DNA of 64,000 nt from Candidatus Methylopumilus planktonicus (GCF_000981505.1 NZ_LN827929.1:930001-994000), one strand, 5' to 3'; shown: positions 20,440-29,790, numbered from the stretch's first letter. Notes: generated from the letters alone by a model not told the origin. Program-made: numbers and translations.

Positions 20440-21864
20440 TTATCGCTCATTCGTGATCTTAACCGGCACATAAAGTGTCTCGTCATTTCTTAAAATAAGG
20501 AGCGCTACCGTCTTACCGTTAGGAATGGTAGATACATCTTTAGCAAAAGCTTCAGCACTTTCGACTTCGCTATTGTTAAGCGCTAGGACAATATCACCCC
20601 TTCGAATACCAGCTGCTGCTGCTGAACCTTGTGCATCAACGACTAGTAGACCTTTTTTACCGTTCATTTTTTTACGTTGTTGTGGTGGCGCTTCTTTTAA
20701 AACTAAACCTAAACGATTCACCTCTGCTTTGTCAGGGGCCTTATTACTTGCAATCACTTCAGATTGATCGGATGGCATTTCGCCAACTGTTAAGTTGAGT
20801 GTTTTGATACTGCCTTTTCTGAACACTTCAGCGACCACCATTTTACCGGGTTTAGTATTACCCACCGCTTTGGGTAAGTCAGATGAAGACTCAATCAACT
20901 TATTATCAAATTTAGTAATAACATCACCCGGTTGAAGGCCACCCTTTTCTGCAGGCGCTCCTTTTTCAATGCCTGCGACTAATGCACCATTGGTATTTTT
21001 CATACCAAAGGATTCAGAAAGTTCTTTGGTGATTTCTTGAATCGCAATACCTAACCAACCACGAATCACTTTACCATTAGTCCTAAGTTGACTCATGACG
21101 TCCATCGCAACATTGATAGGAATGGCAAATGAGAGTCCCATATAACCCCCGGTGCGGCTATAAATTTGCGAGTTAATCCCTATCACCTCACCTTTTAAAT
21201 TAAACAAAGGTCCGCCTGAGTTACCTGGATTAATCGCTACATCCGTTTGAATAAAGGGCACAAAATTTTCTTGGGGTAATGCGCGGCCTTTGGCACTCAC
21301 AATACCGACTGTCATGGTATTTTCTAAACCAAAAGGAGCGCCAATGGCTGCTACCCATTCGCCTACTTTGATCGTGTCAGGATTTCCAATGCTTACTTTC
21401 GGTAAGCTATTCGCATTGACTTTTAATACAGCAACATCCGTTCTTAAATCAATCCCAATCACTTTCGCTTTGAATTCGCGCTTATCATTAAGCTTTACCA
21501 TCACCTCATCTGCGTCTTTGACGACATGCGCATTCGTTAATATGAAACCATCAGTCGTCACAATAAATCCAGACCCTGTGGCAGAAACTTGTTTATCTGG
21601 AGCGGGTTGTTGTCCGCGACCATTCTGAGGTGGCATACCCGGCGGCACTGGAATACCAAAACGCTTAAAAAATTCTTGCATCTGCTCATCTTCTGGTGAT
21701 ATTTGACCCATAGCATTTGCACGATTTTTTTGAATAGAGCTGATATTAACCACCACAGGGCTTTGTTTTTCTGCGAGATCAGTAAAGTCCGGAAGTTCTT
21801 TTGCAACTAATCCGGTCAGCATTAAAAACTGAAATATGCATACATAAAAAAGACGTCTTATCAT
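20440..21864 (-). CDS. mucD: Periplasmic serine protease DegP/MucD family
   Basis: A Do-type protease and chaperone that removes misfolded periplasmic proteins. The 474-residue protein starts with a signal peptide (about 1-21, cleavage near 'GLVAKE'). It shows the trypsin-like triad His in 'ILTNAHVV', Asp in 'RTDVAVLK' and Ser in 'NPGNSGGPLF', then two PDZ domains (about 275-365 and 385-470). It closes the rpoE-rseA-rseB-rseC operon, where its role is to relieve envelope stress. It could equally be called degP; mucD is chosen from context. Confidence 0.92.
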   Translation of the reverse strand: MIRRLFYVCIFQFLMLTGLVAKELPDFTDLAEKQSPVVVNISSIQKNRANAMGQISPEDEQMQEFFKRFGIPVPPGMPPQNGRGQQPAPDKQVSATGSGFIVTTDGFILTNAHVVKDADEVMVKLNDKREFKAKVIGIDLRTDVAVLKVNANSLPKVSIGNPDTIKVGEWVAAIGAPFGLENTMTVGIVSAKGRALPQENFVPFIQTDVAINPGNSGGPLFNLKGEVIGINSQIYSRTGGYMGLSFAIPINVAMDVMSQLRTNGKVIRGWLGIAIQEITKELSESFGMKNTNGALVAGIEKGAPAEKGGLQPGDVITKFDNKLIESSSDLPKAVGNTKPGKMVVAEVFRKGSIKTLNLTVGEMPSDQSEVIASNKAPDKAEVNRLGLVLKEAPPQQRKKMNGKKGLLVVDAQGSAAAAGIRRGDIVLALNNSEVESAEAFAKDVSTIPNGKTVALLILRNDETLYVPVKITNER

Positions 21865-21887
21865 GGTCTATATATTCCTTAAATGAA

Positions 21888-22322
21888 TTATTTAAAACGA
21901 ATTAATTGCGCTTCATTGTAAAACATTTGCATCTTCTCGTTAATGACGCGCTTAATCATCATGACACCTAAAGATAAACCTAAAACTGCACCCATCAACG
22001 TATAGAATTCGTTCATATCTTTCGCAAAACTATTGGCAATCATCATACCTAAAAACATTAAAAGAAGCGGGACGCCATAAAGCATGAGCGAACCTTTAAG
22101 CATAAACGTTTCATCAATACCTAAGATGACAACATCACCTAACTTCGCATTTAAATCATTTCTTGTTTCAATATAACCTGATCGATGTGAAAAAATTTTT
22201 CCCCAAATTGAATTGCCACAACCTCTGACCTGCCCGCATAAACCGCATGGCTTAGTTCGTACCACTTCGAGCGTGACTCGATCTTTTGAAGTTTTAATGA
22301 CAATGGCTTGTTCTTCGATCAT
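21888..22322 (-). CDS. rseC: Sigma-E factor regulatory protein RseC
   Basis: A small inner-membrane protein of the RseC/MucC family, also implicated in reducing SoxR. The 144-residue protein has an N-terminal Cys-rich segment 'TKPCGLCGQVRGCG' (about residues 25-38) and two membrane helices (about 75-92 and 104-122). It begins right after rseB in the sigma-E operon. The biochemical role of this family is poorly defined. Confidence 0.85.
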   Translation of the reverse strand: MIEEQAIVIKTSKDRVTLEVVRTKPCGLCGQVRGCGNSIWGKIFSHRSGYIETRNDLNAKLGDVVILGIDETFMLKGSLMLYGVPLLLMFLGMMIANSFAKDMNEFYTLMGAVLGLSLGVMMIKRVINEKMQMFYNEAQLIRFK

Positions 22323-23321
22323 CTAATGCGCTTTCATATCCTGAATCGAATTCGAAATTTTTTGAATAGTTACCTCTGGTACTGAGCCTACCACCATAAT
22401 TTGATGACCATTCATCACTCTCGCATGAACATGAGATGAGCCCACACGAGTTTCTCCACTGCGAGACTTCTGATCTTTAGGAATGGAATTAACAAATAAA
22501 GAGACAAAGGAAAGCCCGTCTGAGAATACCCAGTGATGAACAAGCTGTGGTTTAGTGCCCATGGTTCTTGTGACATGACTCACCTCTTTATAGCCTGCCG
22601 GCAAATTAGCAATGGTGCAATATTTTTCGAGGGGTACTTTATTTTCAGGCACCTCATTCATGATATATTTTTTATGTATATCGACATCCGGTTTGAACCA
22701 ATTTAAATCTTGGCCACTAAATAATCCAATTTGATTAAAGCTTGCTTGTTCAATCATTTTTTGTTGATGGTCTAAAATACTCATCTTCAGAATCAAACCA
22801 AATTCTTTATCAAGCCAAAACTTATAAAGGTATCGAAACTGATCTTTAGGCTCCAGATAAACAATTTGTGCTTCGCGACCGCTAATCCTTTCTTGATTAG
22901 CAAAACGAAGGGTGTAAATTGCCTTAATACTTTCAATGTCCGCAGGCAAAATAGCAGGAAATAAACTCTGTCCCTGTCTCTGCTGAATGATGACATTGTC
23001 TTTATTAGAATTAAACACCGTCATATTATTCCCGCGTGATAACGCTTCACGAGGCTGACCTTCTAAAGTGACCATGCGGGCGAACTCTTCTTCACCATTA
23101 TTCAGATGGGTGATTTCGATTGAGCGGATATCCTGGGAATTTTGATAGAGAAATATACCTTTGTAACTTAATTTTCTGGCGGCTTGGGAGGCTTTCACTA
23201 GATGAAGCCAGGGATCCTCAACACCATGTGCGTTAAAGCTTAAAGCAAGGGTGATTAACCCAATCACTAATCCTTGCATAAAAAAATTACTTAGCTTGTG
23301 TTTCAACATAAAACGCGACAT
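22323..23321 (-). CDS. rseB: Sigma-E factor regulatory protein RseB
   Basis: A periplasmic protein that binds RseA and protects it from DegS; it senses mislocalised lipoproteins or LPS. A signal peptide (hydrophobic stretch about 14-30, ending 'SFNAHG') precedes a MucB/RseB large lipid-binding-like domain and a C-terminal domain ending 'ISNSIQDMKAH'. The start is uncertain: ATG 23321 and 23309 overlap the end of rseA, while ATG 23279 lies just after the rseA stop but lacks a clear ribosome site and shortens the signal peptide. Confidence 0.88.
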   Translation of the reverse strand: MSRFMLKHKLSNFFMQGLVIGLITLALSFNAHGVEDPWLHLVKASQAARKLSYKGIFLYQNSQDIRSIEITHLNNGEEEFARMVTLEGQPREALSRGNNMTVFNSNKDNVIIQQRQGQSLFPAILPADIESIKAIYTLRFANQERISGREAQIVYLEPKDQFRYLYKFWLDKEFGLILKMSILDHQQKMIEQASFNQIGLFSGQDLNWFKPDVDIHKKYIMNEVPENKVPLEKYCTIANLPAGYKEVSHVTRTMGTKPQLVHHWVFSDGLSFVSLFVNSIPKDQKSRSGETRVGSSHVHARVMNGHQIMVVGSVPEVTIQKISNSIQDMKAH

Positions 23322-23745
23322 TAGTCGGCGCTAACATTTGATGCGCTTCAATATATTCATTCGGAATTTCTTCCGCAATTTCAATGGTATTTGTTGTTTT
23401 CATATGAAACGAATTTGGAGTGATCATTGCCCCTACAAAAAGAATAGCAATAAATGATGCCGCAACCGGCCATGACATCCATGAAGATGCTGGGAGTGCA
23501 ATCGCAGATTGAAGTTTAGATGACTGATTGAACTTTAACTGGATAGGCTCTTTATCAATGGCATCTAAGATCGATTTAGATGAAAAGGTAGCATCACTCA
23601 ATTCATCTTTAATGGAGTCACGAATCAACTGATAAGTTTCGAAGCGCTCGCGTAAACGGCTATCTTTACTTATCTCTCTTACTGTTTGACTTGAGCTTTT
23701 AAGATCGAGCTCATCATCGAGGAGTGTTGAAATTTTTTCATTCAT
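23287..23745 (-). CDS. rseA: Anti-sigma-E factor RseA
   Basis: It holds sigma-E at the inner membrane until stress-induced proteolysis. The 152-residue protein has the N-terminal sigma-binding domain beginning 'MNEKISTLLDDELDLKS', one membrane helix (about 88-107) and a short periplasmic tail. A good ribosome site AAAGGA lies ahead of the ATG. The 3' end overlaps the proposed rseB start by 35 nt. Confidence 0.9.
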   Translation of the reverse strand: MNEKISTLLDDELDLKSSSQTVREISKDSRLRERFETYQLIRDSIKDELSDATFSSKSILDAIDKEPIQLKFNQSSKLQSAIALPASSWMSWPVAASFIAILFVGAMITPNSFHMKTTNTIEIAEEIPNEYIEAHQMLAPTNVAFYVETQAK

Positions 23746-23769
23746 ATAACTTTTCCTTTAAAATTAAAT

Positions 23770-24489
23770 TTACCAACGTTTATTATTGTGTTGTGACAAA
23801 AGCGGTTTTAATTTTTCCGCAATTGTTTCACGCGCTCTAAAGATGCGAGAGCGCACAGTGCCAATCGGACAATCCATCATCTCTGCAATCTCTTCATAAC
23901 TTAAGCCTTCAATTTCACGCAATGTAATCGCTACCCTTAATTCTTCTGGTAATGACTCAATCGCGGCATTGACAGTAATACCAATTTCTTTTGTGAGTAA
24001 TGTGGTCTCTGGATTTTCAAATTCCGCTACTTGGTGTGTCTCTTCAAACTCACCATCTTCATTCTCAAATTCAGTCATGTTGCGCGGGCGTTTGCCCATT
24101 GCCACTAAGTGATTTTTTGCGGTGTTGATACCAATACGATAAAGCCAGGTATAAAAAGCGCTATCGCCTCTGAAATTAGGGAGGGCACGATAAGCTTTAA
24201 TGAATGTTTCTTGAACGATGTCCTCAATTTCGGCTTGATCACGCACCATGCGCGTTAAGATGCGACCGAGTTTGCGATGATATTTTTCAACTAAAAGTCC
24301 GAAAGCTTTCTTATCGCCTTGCTGCGCACTTTCGACTAAAACCTGGTCGAGTGCACGATTCGGATTTTCTATTTTCTCACTCACAACGACTGATAGCGAA
24401 GATTTTTCATCCACAGGAGTATACACGGACGAATTATTTTCAACGAGTGATAATTTTTTTTGTTCTATGTTATTGTTAAGTCTTGGCAT
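23770..24489 (-). CDS. rpoE: RNA polymerase sigma-E factor
   Basis: An extracytoplasmic-function sigma factor directing the envelope-stress response. Region 2 includes 'IVQETFIKAYRALPNFRGDSAFYTWLYRI', quoted here in part only for its DxFxxWLY-type core. Region 4 includes 'LREIEGLSYEEIAEM' and 'PIGTVRSRIFRARE'. The 239 residues exceed the usual 190-200 because about 40 extra residues precede 'LDQVLVESAQQGDKKAF'. Neither the ATG nor internal GTGs have a convincing ribosome site, so the extension may be real or a start-call artefact. It heads rpoE-rseA-rseB-rseC-mucD. Confidence 0.92.
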   Translation of the reverse strand: MPRLNNNIEQKKLSLVENNSSVYTPVDEKSSLSVVVSEKIENPNRALDQVLVESAQQGDKKAFGLLVEKYHRKLGRILTRMVRDQAEIEDIVQETFIKAYRALPNFRGDSAFYTWLYRIGINTAKNHLVAMGKRPRNMTEFENEDGEFEETHQVAEFENPETTLLTKEIGITVNAAIESLPEELRVAITLREIEGLSYEEIAEMMDCPIGTVRSRIFRARETIAEKLKPLLSQHNNKRW

Positions 24490-24545
24490 GAGTTATTAGA
24501 TAAATTTCTTTCGTAAAAAAACATAAACATACTATATATTTACCT

Positions 24546-24573
24546 AGAGACGCCCTCATTCTAAATTAGTTCA
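24546..24573 (-). promoter_or_regulatory. Candidate sigma-E autoregulatory promoter of rpoE
   Basis: On the minus strand TGAACTA (24567-24573) is followed after exactly 16 nt by TCTCT (24546-24550), close to the sigma-E pattern GGAACTT-N16-TCTRA. It lies about 57 nt upstream of the rpoE start and overlaps the start codon of divergent nadB. The match is partial, so this is a hypothesis. Confidence 0.35.
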
Positions 24574-26210
24574 TGAAAAATACGCAAATGTTACTTTGTG
24601 ATGTGCTTATTATAGGTAGCGGTCTAGCTGGGCTTACTTCAGCTTTAAAGTTAGCTGACCATAAAAAAGTACTGATTGTCAGTAAGCGAGAAATTTTAGA
24701 TAGCTCAAGCCAGTGGGCGCAGGGTGGCGTGGCTGCCGTCATGTCAAATGAGGACTCCATTGACAGTCATGTGAAAGATACCGAATTTGTTGGGGGCGGT
24801 TTAACTAACCCTAAGGTCGCGAGCTTTGTCGCGTCTCACGGTAAAGAAGCGATTGACTGGCTTCATGATTTGCATGTGCCTTTTAGCCGGGACGACACAA
24901 CACACCAATTTCATTTAACTAAAGAAGGTGGTCATAGTCATAGGCGTGTGGTTCACGCTAAAGATGCTACAGGTCGAGCAATTCAGGCGACTTTGAGTGA
25001 ACAAGTTAAAGCGCACGCCAATATCACGATTTTAGAAAACCATATTGCGGTTGACCTCATTACAGAAAAAAAATCTTTAAAAGTTGATCACATTAAATCC
25101 AATCGTTGCTTAGGCGCTTATGTGCTTAATAACAAAACGGGTAACGTCATCACGGTATCTGCACAAGAAACCATACTTGCAGCAGGCGGTGTCAGCAAAG
25201 TTTATCTCTACACAACTAACCCTGATGTAAGTACAGGGGATGGTGTAGCCATGGCATGGCGCGCAGGATGCCGTGTGGCCAATATGGAATTTATTCAGTT
25301 TCATCCGACGTGTCTTTTCCATCCCAAAGCTAAATCTTTTTTAATCTCTGAAATTGTGAGAGGTGAAGGTGGCCTTTTAAAACTGCCTGATGGATCGCGC
25401 TTCATGGATGAGTATGACGGAAGAGGTGAATTAGCTTCCCGCGATATTGTGGCTCGCGCGATTGACTTTGAAATGAAAAAACGTGGGATCGATTGTGTGT
25501 ATTTAGATATCTCGCACAAATCACCGGACTTTATAAAGTCACATTTTCCGACCATCTATGCCCGGTGCTTAGAACTCGGTATTGATATCACAAAAGAATG
25601 GATTCCAGTCGTACCTGCTGCCCACTATAGTTGTGGAGGTGTGATGACGAACCTTGCAGGTCAAACCGATTTAGCGCATCTTTATGCCATTGGCGAAACA
25701 GCCTATACAGGACTTCATGGCGCCAATCGTTTAGCAAGTAATTCTCTCCTCGAATGTTTAGTCTTTGGTGAAGCAGTCGCAAAACATATTCTTCAATCAA
25801 AAGTTGATTTCACTTCATTTGAATTACCTCACTGGGATGAAAGTCGTGTGACCGATGCGGACGAAGAAATTCTTATCACACATACTTGGAATGAATTAAG
25901 ACGCTTCATGTGGAATTATGTCGGTATTGTGCGAACCAATAAACGTTTATCACGCGCACTTCATCGTATTCATATGTTGCGCGATGAGGTGCATGAGTTT
26001 TATACCAACTTTAAAGTGAGTCACAACCTCATTGAGTTAAGAAATCTTTTACAAGTAGCCGAGCTAATTGTGGAATCAGCCATTGCACGACACGAGAGTC
26101 GTGGACTTCATTTTAGTCGTGATTATCCAAAGCAATTAAAAATCGCAAAACCAACGGTCATGACCCCATCTAATTTTTATAGTCTCCTTGATCACAATCA
26201 CGGACATTAA
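24573..26210 (+). CDS. nadB: L-aspartate oxidase
   Basis: A FAD enzyme converting L-aspartate to iminoaspartate, the first step of NAD synthesis. The 545-residue protein shows the FAD site 'IIGSGLAGLTSALKL' near residue 12, 'SSQWAQGGVAAV' (flavin loop), and 'AAHYSCGGV' with the catalytic region. The C-terminal helical domain of the succinate dehydrogenase/fumarate reductase family follows. It is divergent from rpoE, an arrangement also seen in E. coli. Confidence 0.95.
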   Translation: MKNTQMLLCDVLIIGSGLAGLTSALKLADHKKVLIVSKREILDSSSQWAQGGVAAVMSNEDSIDSHVKDTEFVGGGLTNPKVASFVASHGKEAIDWLHDLHVPFSRDDTTHQFHLTKEGGHSHRRVVHAKDATGRAIQATLSEQVKAHANITILENHIAVDLITEKKSLKVDHIKSNRCLGAYVLNNKTGNVITVSAQETILAAGGVSKVYLYTTNPDVSTGDGVAMAWRAGCRVANMEFIQFHPTCLFHPKAKSFLISEIVRGEGGLLKLPDGSRFMDEYDGRGELASRDIVARAIDFEMKKRGIDCVYLDISHKSPDFIKSHFPTIYARCLELGIDITKEWIPVVPAAHYSCGGVMTNLAGQTDLAHLYAIGETAYTGLHGANRLASNSLLECLVFGEAVAKHILQSKVDFTSFELPHWDESRVTDADEEILITHTWNELRRFMWNYVGIVRTNKRLSRALHRIHMLRDEVHEFYTNFKVSHNLIELRNLLQVAELIVESAIARHESRGLHFSRDYPKQLKIAKPTVMTPSNFYSLLDHNHGH

Positions 26211-26287
26211 AATAATTTTAAAAAGTTACACCCTATCTCTTTATATCCTCTATAAAATATTAAAAAAAACATTTGAAGGAATTTTTT

Positions 26288-26767
26288 ATGCAAGTCTCCA
26301 TGAATACTGTGGTCACGATGACCTACGAACTTAAAGATGCCGACGGCGTTGTTTTAGAATCAAGTGAGCAGCCTGTGGCCTATCTCCATGGAGGCTATGA
26401 CAATATTTTTCCAAAAGTAGAAGAAGCGATGCACGGAAAAAATATTGGTGACACGATTGAATTAGCATTAGAACCTGCCGATGCTTTTGGTGAATACGAT
26501 GCTGAACTCGTTCAAATTGAACCGGCTTCAGCTTTCCCTCAAGAAAATTTAAAAGAGGGTTCGCAATTTGAAGGTGAAGATGAGACGGGTGAAGTTATTT
26601 TATATACAGTGACGAATGTTGCAGATGGGAAAGTCGTGGTGGATGGTAACCATCCTTGGGCTGGCCAACGTATTATTTTTAAAGCCACGATTAAAGATGT
26701 GCGTTCTGCAAATCAAGAAGAAGTGACTCATCAGCACGTGCACGGTGCTGGCGGTCATCACCACTAA
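26288..26767 (+). CDS. slyD: FKBP-type peptidyl-prolyl isomerase SlyD
   Basis: A cytosolic prolyl isomerase/chaperone and metal carrier. The 159-residue protein has the split FKBP fold with an inserted flap domain (about 70-125, 'EPADAFGEYDAELVQIEP' start). It ends in a short His-rich metal-binding tail 'HQHVHGAGGHHH'. I chose ATG 26288 because GAAGGA lies 8 nt ahead; a TTG at 26273 would overlap that site. The stop overlaps the suhB stop in a shared CTAA. Confidence 0.92.
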   Translation: MQVSMNTVVTMTYELKDADGVVLESSEQPVAYLHGGYDNIFPKVEEAMHGKNIGDTIELALEPADAFGEYDAELVQIEPASAFPQENLKEGSQFEGEDETGEVILYTVTNVADGKVVVDGNHPWAGQRIIFKATIKDVRSANQEEVTHQHVHGAGGHHH

Positions 26768-27564
26768 ACTTTAATATCTTCCGTGAGGTGGGGTGCTAAA
26801 GTTTCTAACATGGCATCATAAATTTTAGGTGAGGCTGCCAATACATTTCCAGACTGAAGCCATCCCTCTTTGCCATTTAAGTTTGAAATAATCCCGCCCG
26901 CTTCTTGCACTAAAAGTGCACCCGCTGCAATATCCCAGGGTGACAAACCAATCTCCCAAAAAGCATCCAATGACCCATTCGCTACATAAGCCAAATCAAG
27001 CGCTGCTGAGCCCGGACGTCTAATGCCTGTGGTTTTTTGCAGCATCGATTTAAACATAGCCAAATAAGTATCAAGATGTTTAAAGTCGCGAAATGGAAAA
27101 CCTGTCCCAATAAGAGACTCTTTAAGCTTGTCGCATTTTGAAACGCGGATACGCTTATCATTTAAGAATGCACCACGACCCTTGGTCGCCGTATAAAGAT
27201 CATTTCGATTCGGTTCATAAATAACGGCTTGCGTGATCTCGCCTTTATGCTGAAGCGCTATCGATACACAGTACTGCGGAAAGTTATGCAAGAAATTAGT
27301 CGTGCCATCTAAGGGGTCGATGATCCAAATGAAATCACTTGTGTGAGTGGTAGAGCCTGATTCTTCACCCATAAACCCGTGATCTGGATAAACTTCTTTT
27401 AAAGTATCAATGATCGCACGCTCAGCGGCTATATCCACCTCACTCACAAAGTCGTTAAAGTTTTTACTCTTCACTGTGAGTGTTCCGATATCTTGCGACG
27501 CTCGATTAATAATAGCGCCTGCGCGTCTTGCGGCTTTAACTGCAATGTTTAACATCGGATGCAT
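26764..27564 (-). CDS. suhB: Inositol-1-monophosphatase family protein SuhB
   Basis: A Mg2+-dependent monophosphatase that also joins rRNA antitermination complexes in E. coli. The 266-residue protein has the metal-binding 'GEESG' and 'WIIDPLDGTTNFLHNFP', plus the second motif 'WDIAAGALLVQEAGG'. The length is typical. It converges with slyD, sharing 4 nt (CTAA), and is divergent from trmJ across 95 nt, as is common in proteobacteria. Confidence 0.93.
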   Translation of the reverse strand: MHPMLNIAVKAARRAGAIINRASQDIGTLTVKSKNFNDFVSEVDIAAERAIIDTLKEVYPDHGFMGEESGSTTHTSDFIWIIDPLDGTTNFLHNFPQYCVSIALQHKGEITQAVIYEPNRNDLYTATKGRGAFLNDKRIRVSKCDKLKESLIGTGFPFRDFKHLDTYLAMFKSMLQKTTGIRRPGSAALDLAYVANGSLDAFWEIGLSPWDIAAGALLVQEAGGIISNLNGKEGWLQSGNVLAASPKIYDAMLETLAPHLTEDIKV

Positions 27565-27659
27565 AAAATGAATTTCTCTCTTTTTAAAAGAACGTGACTA
27601 TTTATAAGCTTCGTTTTTAAATAGACTTGATAAAATGCTATTTTACATGAAGGAACTCC

Positions 27660-28403
27660 ATGGTCGCCACTTCAGAAGCGTTCGATCGCATCCGCATCAT
27701 ACTCTGTCAAACGAGTCACCCCGGAAATATTGGTGCCACAGCGCGTGCGATGAAGACGATGGGCATTCACACACTCTATTTAGTCAACCCTAAAAAATTT
27801 CCACACCCTGAAGCAACAGCGATGTCGTCGGGCGCTGATGATGTTTTAACACATGCGCACGTCGTTCAAAATTTAGAAGAGGCTCTTAAAGGTGTCAAGC
27901 TTGCCGTGGGATTATCTGCGAGGCGACGTGAGTTGACACAGCCTTATCTAGAGGTGCGAGAAGTAGCACACGAAATGATGCGTGTCGCAGATCATTCAGA
28001 TGTCGCTTTTGTCTTTGGAACAGAAATGAGTGGGCTCTCAAATCAAGAGATACACCAATGCCAAGTGTTAAGTTTTATTGATGCAAACCCAAATTATTCA
28101 TCCCTTAATTTGGCTCAAGCGGTTCAGGTGGTATGTCATGAATTAAGACAGTCGAGTATTTCAAGAAACCCGCCCAAACTCTACACCAAAGACTTAAATC
28201 TTTTAGCCGATCACGATAGCTTAATGGGGTTTTTATCGCACTTAGAAGTGGTACTCGAGAAAATAGAATTCTTAGATAAAGTGCAAGGTGAGCGACTGAT
28301 GCAGCGACTGCATATCCTTTTTGCGAGATCACAACTTGAAGTGGATGAGATCAATATTTTGCGCGGCATCTTAACGCAGATACAAAAAAAATTAAAAGAT
28401 TGA
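27660..28403 (+). CDS. trmJ: tRNA (cytidine/uridine-2'-O-)-methyltransferase TrmJ
   Basis: A SPOUT-fold methyltransferase modifying the ribose of residue 32 in several tRNAs. The 247-residue protein shows 'HPGNIGATARAMKTMG' near the N-terminus and the knotted SAM site 'FGTEMSGLSN' and 'SLNLAQAVQVVCHEL'. A helical C-terminal extension matches TrmJ rather than TrmL. AAGGA stands 5 nt ahead of the ATG. It precedes cysE and the isc operon, the conserved trmJ-cysE-iscR order. Confidence 0.93.
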   Translation: MVATSEAFDRIRIILCQTSHPGNIGATARAMKTMGIHTLYLVNPKKFPHPEATAMSSGADDVLTHAHVVQNLEEALKGVKLAVGLSARRRELTQPYLEVREVAHEMMRVADHSDVAFVFGTEMSGLSNQEIHQCQVLSFIDANPNYSSLNLAQAVQVVCHELRQSSISRNPPKLYTKDLNLLADHDSLMGFLSHLEVVLEKIEFLDKVQGERLMQRLHILFARSQLEVDEINILRGILTQIQKKLKD

Positions 28404-28465
28404 AGACGGTTTGTATTAACCTAGTAATTTAGTCAAGTTAATCATTTCATGCGATAATTACGCCT

Positions 28466-29212
28466 ATGTTTAAAAAAATTAGAGAAGATATCGCGATTGT
28501 TTTTGAGCGTGACCCCGCTGCGAGGTCCACTGTTGAAGTCTTAACGACTTATCCTGGAGTTCATGCCGTACTGATTCATCGGGTGGCGCACGCTTTCTGG
28601 GGAATCAAACTTTACTGGCTAGGTCGCTTCATTTCTCATATCGGAAGGTTATTTACTGGGATTGAAATTCACCCAGGAGCGACCATTGGTCGTCGTGTTT
28701 TTATTGATCACGGCATGGGTGTTGTGATTGGTGAAACCGCAATTATCGAAGATGATTGCACGCTCTATCATGGCGTGACATTGGGTGGCACTTCTTGGAA
28801 TAAGGGAAAACGTCATCCGACTTTAAAGCAAGGTGTTGTAGTTGGAGCAGGCGCTAAAATCCTAGGCCCTATTACGATTGGGCGTGGAGCCAAAATCGGA
28901 TCGAATGCTGTGGTGGTAAAAGATGTGCCAGCTAAAGCTACGGCCGTGGGCATTCCAGCACGTATTGTCGAAGAAGAAGGACAAACTAAACAAAAAAGCG
29001 CAGTGCAACTTCCAGCTTTTAACGCTTATGCGGTGGGCCGAGATGAGACTGACCCTATGTATAAACATCTTGATCAATTGATGATAGCCATCAAAAAACA
29101 AAATCAAACCATTGAGCGTTTAGAGGGCCAAATTAAATCCTTGAAACCTCCTACCAATGAGGATCTTAAACTCGCCAAAGCCTTCTCGCACAAGAAAAAA
29201 GCATCCAAATAA
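28466..29212 (+). CDS. cysE: Serine O-acetyltransferase
   Basis: It makes O-acetylserine, the precursor of cysteine, and so supplies sulfur for the downstream isc genes. The 248-residue protein has the N-terminal helical domain and a left-handed beta-helix of hexapeptide repeats (about 70-165). Catalytic His in 'DHGMGVVIGETA' and 'LYHGVTLGGTSW' are visible. The C-terminal tail (about 170-248) with a coiled-coil-like 'KKQNQTIERLEGQIKSLK' differs from the E. coli tail. The stop codon overlaps the IscR site of iscR. Confidence 0.93.
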   Translation: MFKKIREDIAIVFERDPAARSTVEVLTTYPGVHAVLIHRVAHAFWGIKLYWLGRFISHIGRLFTGIEIHPGATIGRRVFIDHGMGVVIGETAIIEDDCTLYHGVTLGGTSWNKGKRHPTLKQGVVVGAGAKILGPITIGRGAKIGSNAVVVKDVPAKATAVGIPARIVEEEGQTKQKSAVQLPAFNAYAVGRDETDPMYKHLDQLMIAIKKQNQTIERLEGQIKSLKPPTNEDLKLAKAFSHKKKASK

Positions 29213-29244
29213 TACTTGATTAAATTAATAGGTTATTCTATACT
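29212..29244 (+). promoter_or_regulatory. IscR-type operator and iscR promoter
   Basis: Positions 29212-29236 match about 21 of 25 positions of the type 1 IscR site (ATASYYGACTRWWWYAGTCRRSTAT). Inside it lies the -35 TTGATT (29216-29221), with -10 TATACT at 29239-29244 after 17 nt. Binding of [2Fe-2S]-IscR would block RNA polymerase, the known autoregulation. It starts on the last base of cysE. Confidence 0.8.
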
Positions 29245-29299
29245 TTAGGCTTCAGAAACTAAATATTTCTTATAAGTCTTAAAGATAAAGGGTCTTATT

Positions 29300-29782
29300 A
29301 TGCGTCTTACCACTAAAGGTCGTTTTGCAGTGACTGCTATTTTAGATCTCGCACTGAACGAGACAGAAAAGCCTGTGACCTTAGCTGACATCAGTGATCG
29401 ACAATCGATCTCTTTGTCCTACCTCGAGCAACTTTTTAGTCGCATGCGTCGCGGAGGCATTGTAAAAAGCATACGTGGGCCTGGTGGCGGGTATCACCTC
29501 GCTAAAAAACATCAAGAGATTACCGTGAAAGACATCATCACAGCGGTCGATGAAGAAATTGATGCGACCCAGTGCTCTGGCAAAGAGAATTGTCACGATG
29601 GTGGTCGTTGTATTACCCATGATCTTTGGGTGTCCATCAATCATAAAATCTTAGATTATCTTGAAAGTCTAACCTTAGCTCACTTAGTTGAAGCGCAATC
29701 TAAAGATAGCAAAAACCGTGAGAGTGCAATTTTTTTCTTAAACGATAAACTCAGTCAAGGTAATTTAGCGAAAGCTGTTTAA
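29300..29782 (+). CDS. iscR: Iron-sulfur cluster regulator IscR
   Basis: An Rrf2-family winged-helix repressor sensing [2Fe-2S] status. The 160-residue protein starts 'MRLTTKGRFAVTAILDLAL' and has the recognition helix 'SLSYLEQLFSRMRRGGIVKS'. All cluster ligands are present: Cys92, Cys98, Cys104 and His107. It heads the isc operon behind its own operator, and the downstream desulfurase gene starts 8 nt after its stop. Confidence 0.96.
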   Translation: MRLTTKGRFAVTAILDLALNETEKPVTLADISDRQSISLSYLEQLFSRMRRGGIVKSIRGPGGGYHLAKKHQEITVKDIITAVDEEIDATQCSGKENCHDGGRCITHDLWVSINHKILDYLESLTLAHLVEAQSKDSKNRESAIFFLNDKLSQGNLAKAV

Positions 29783-29790
29783 TAAACATC

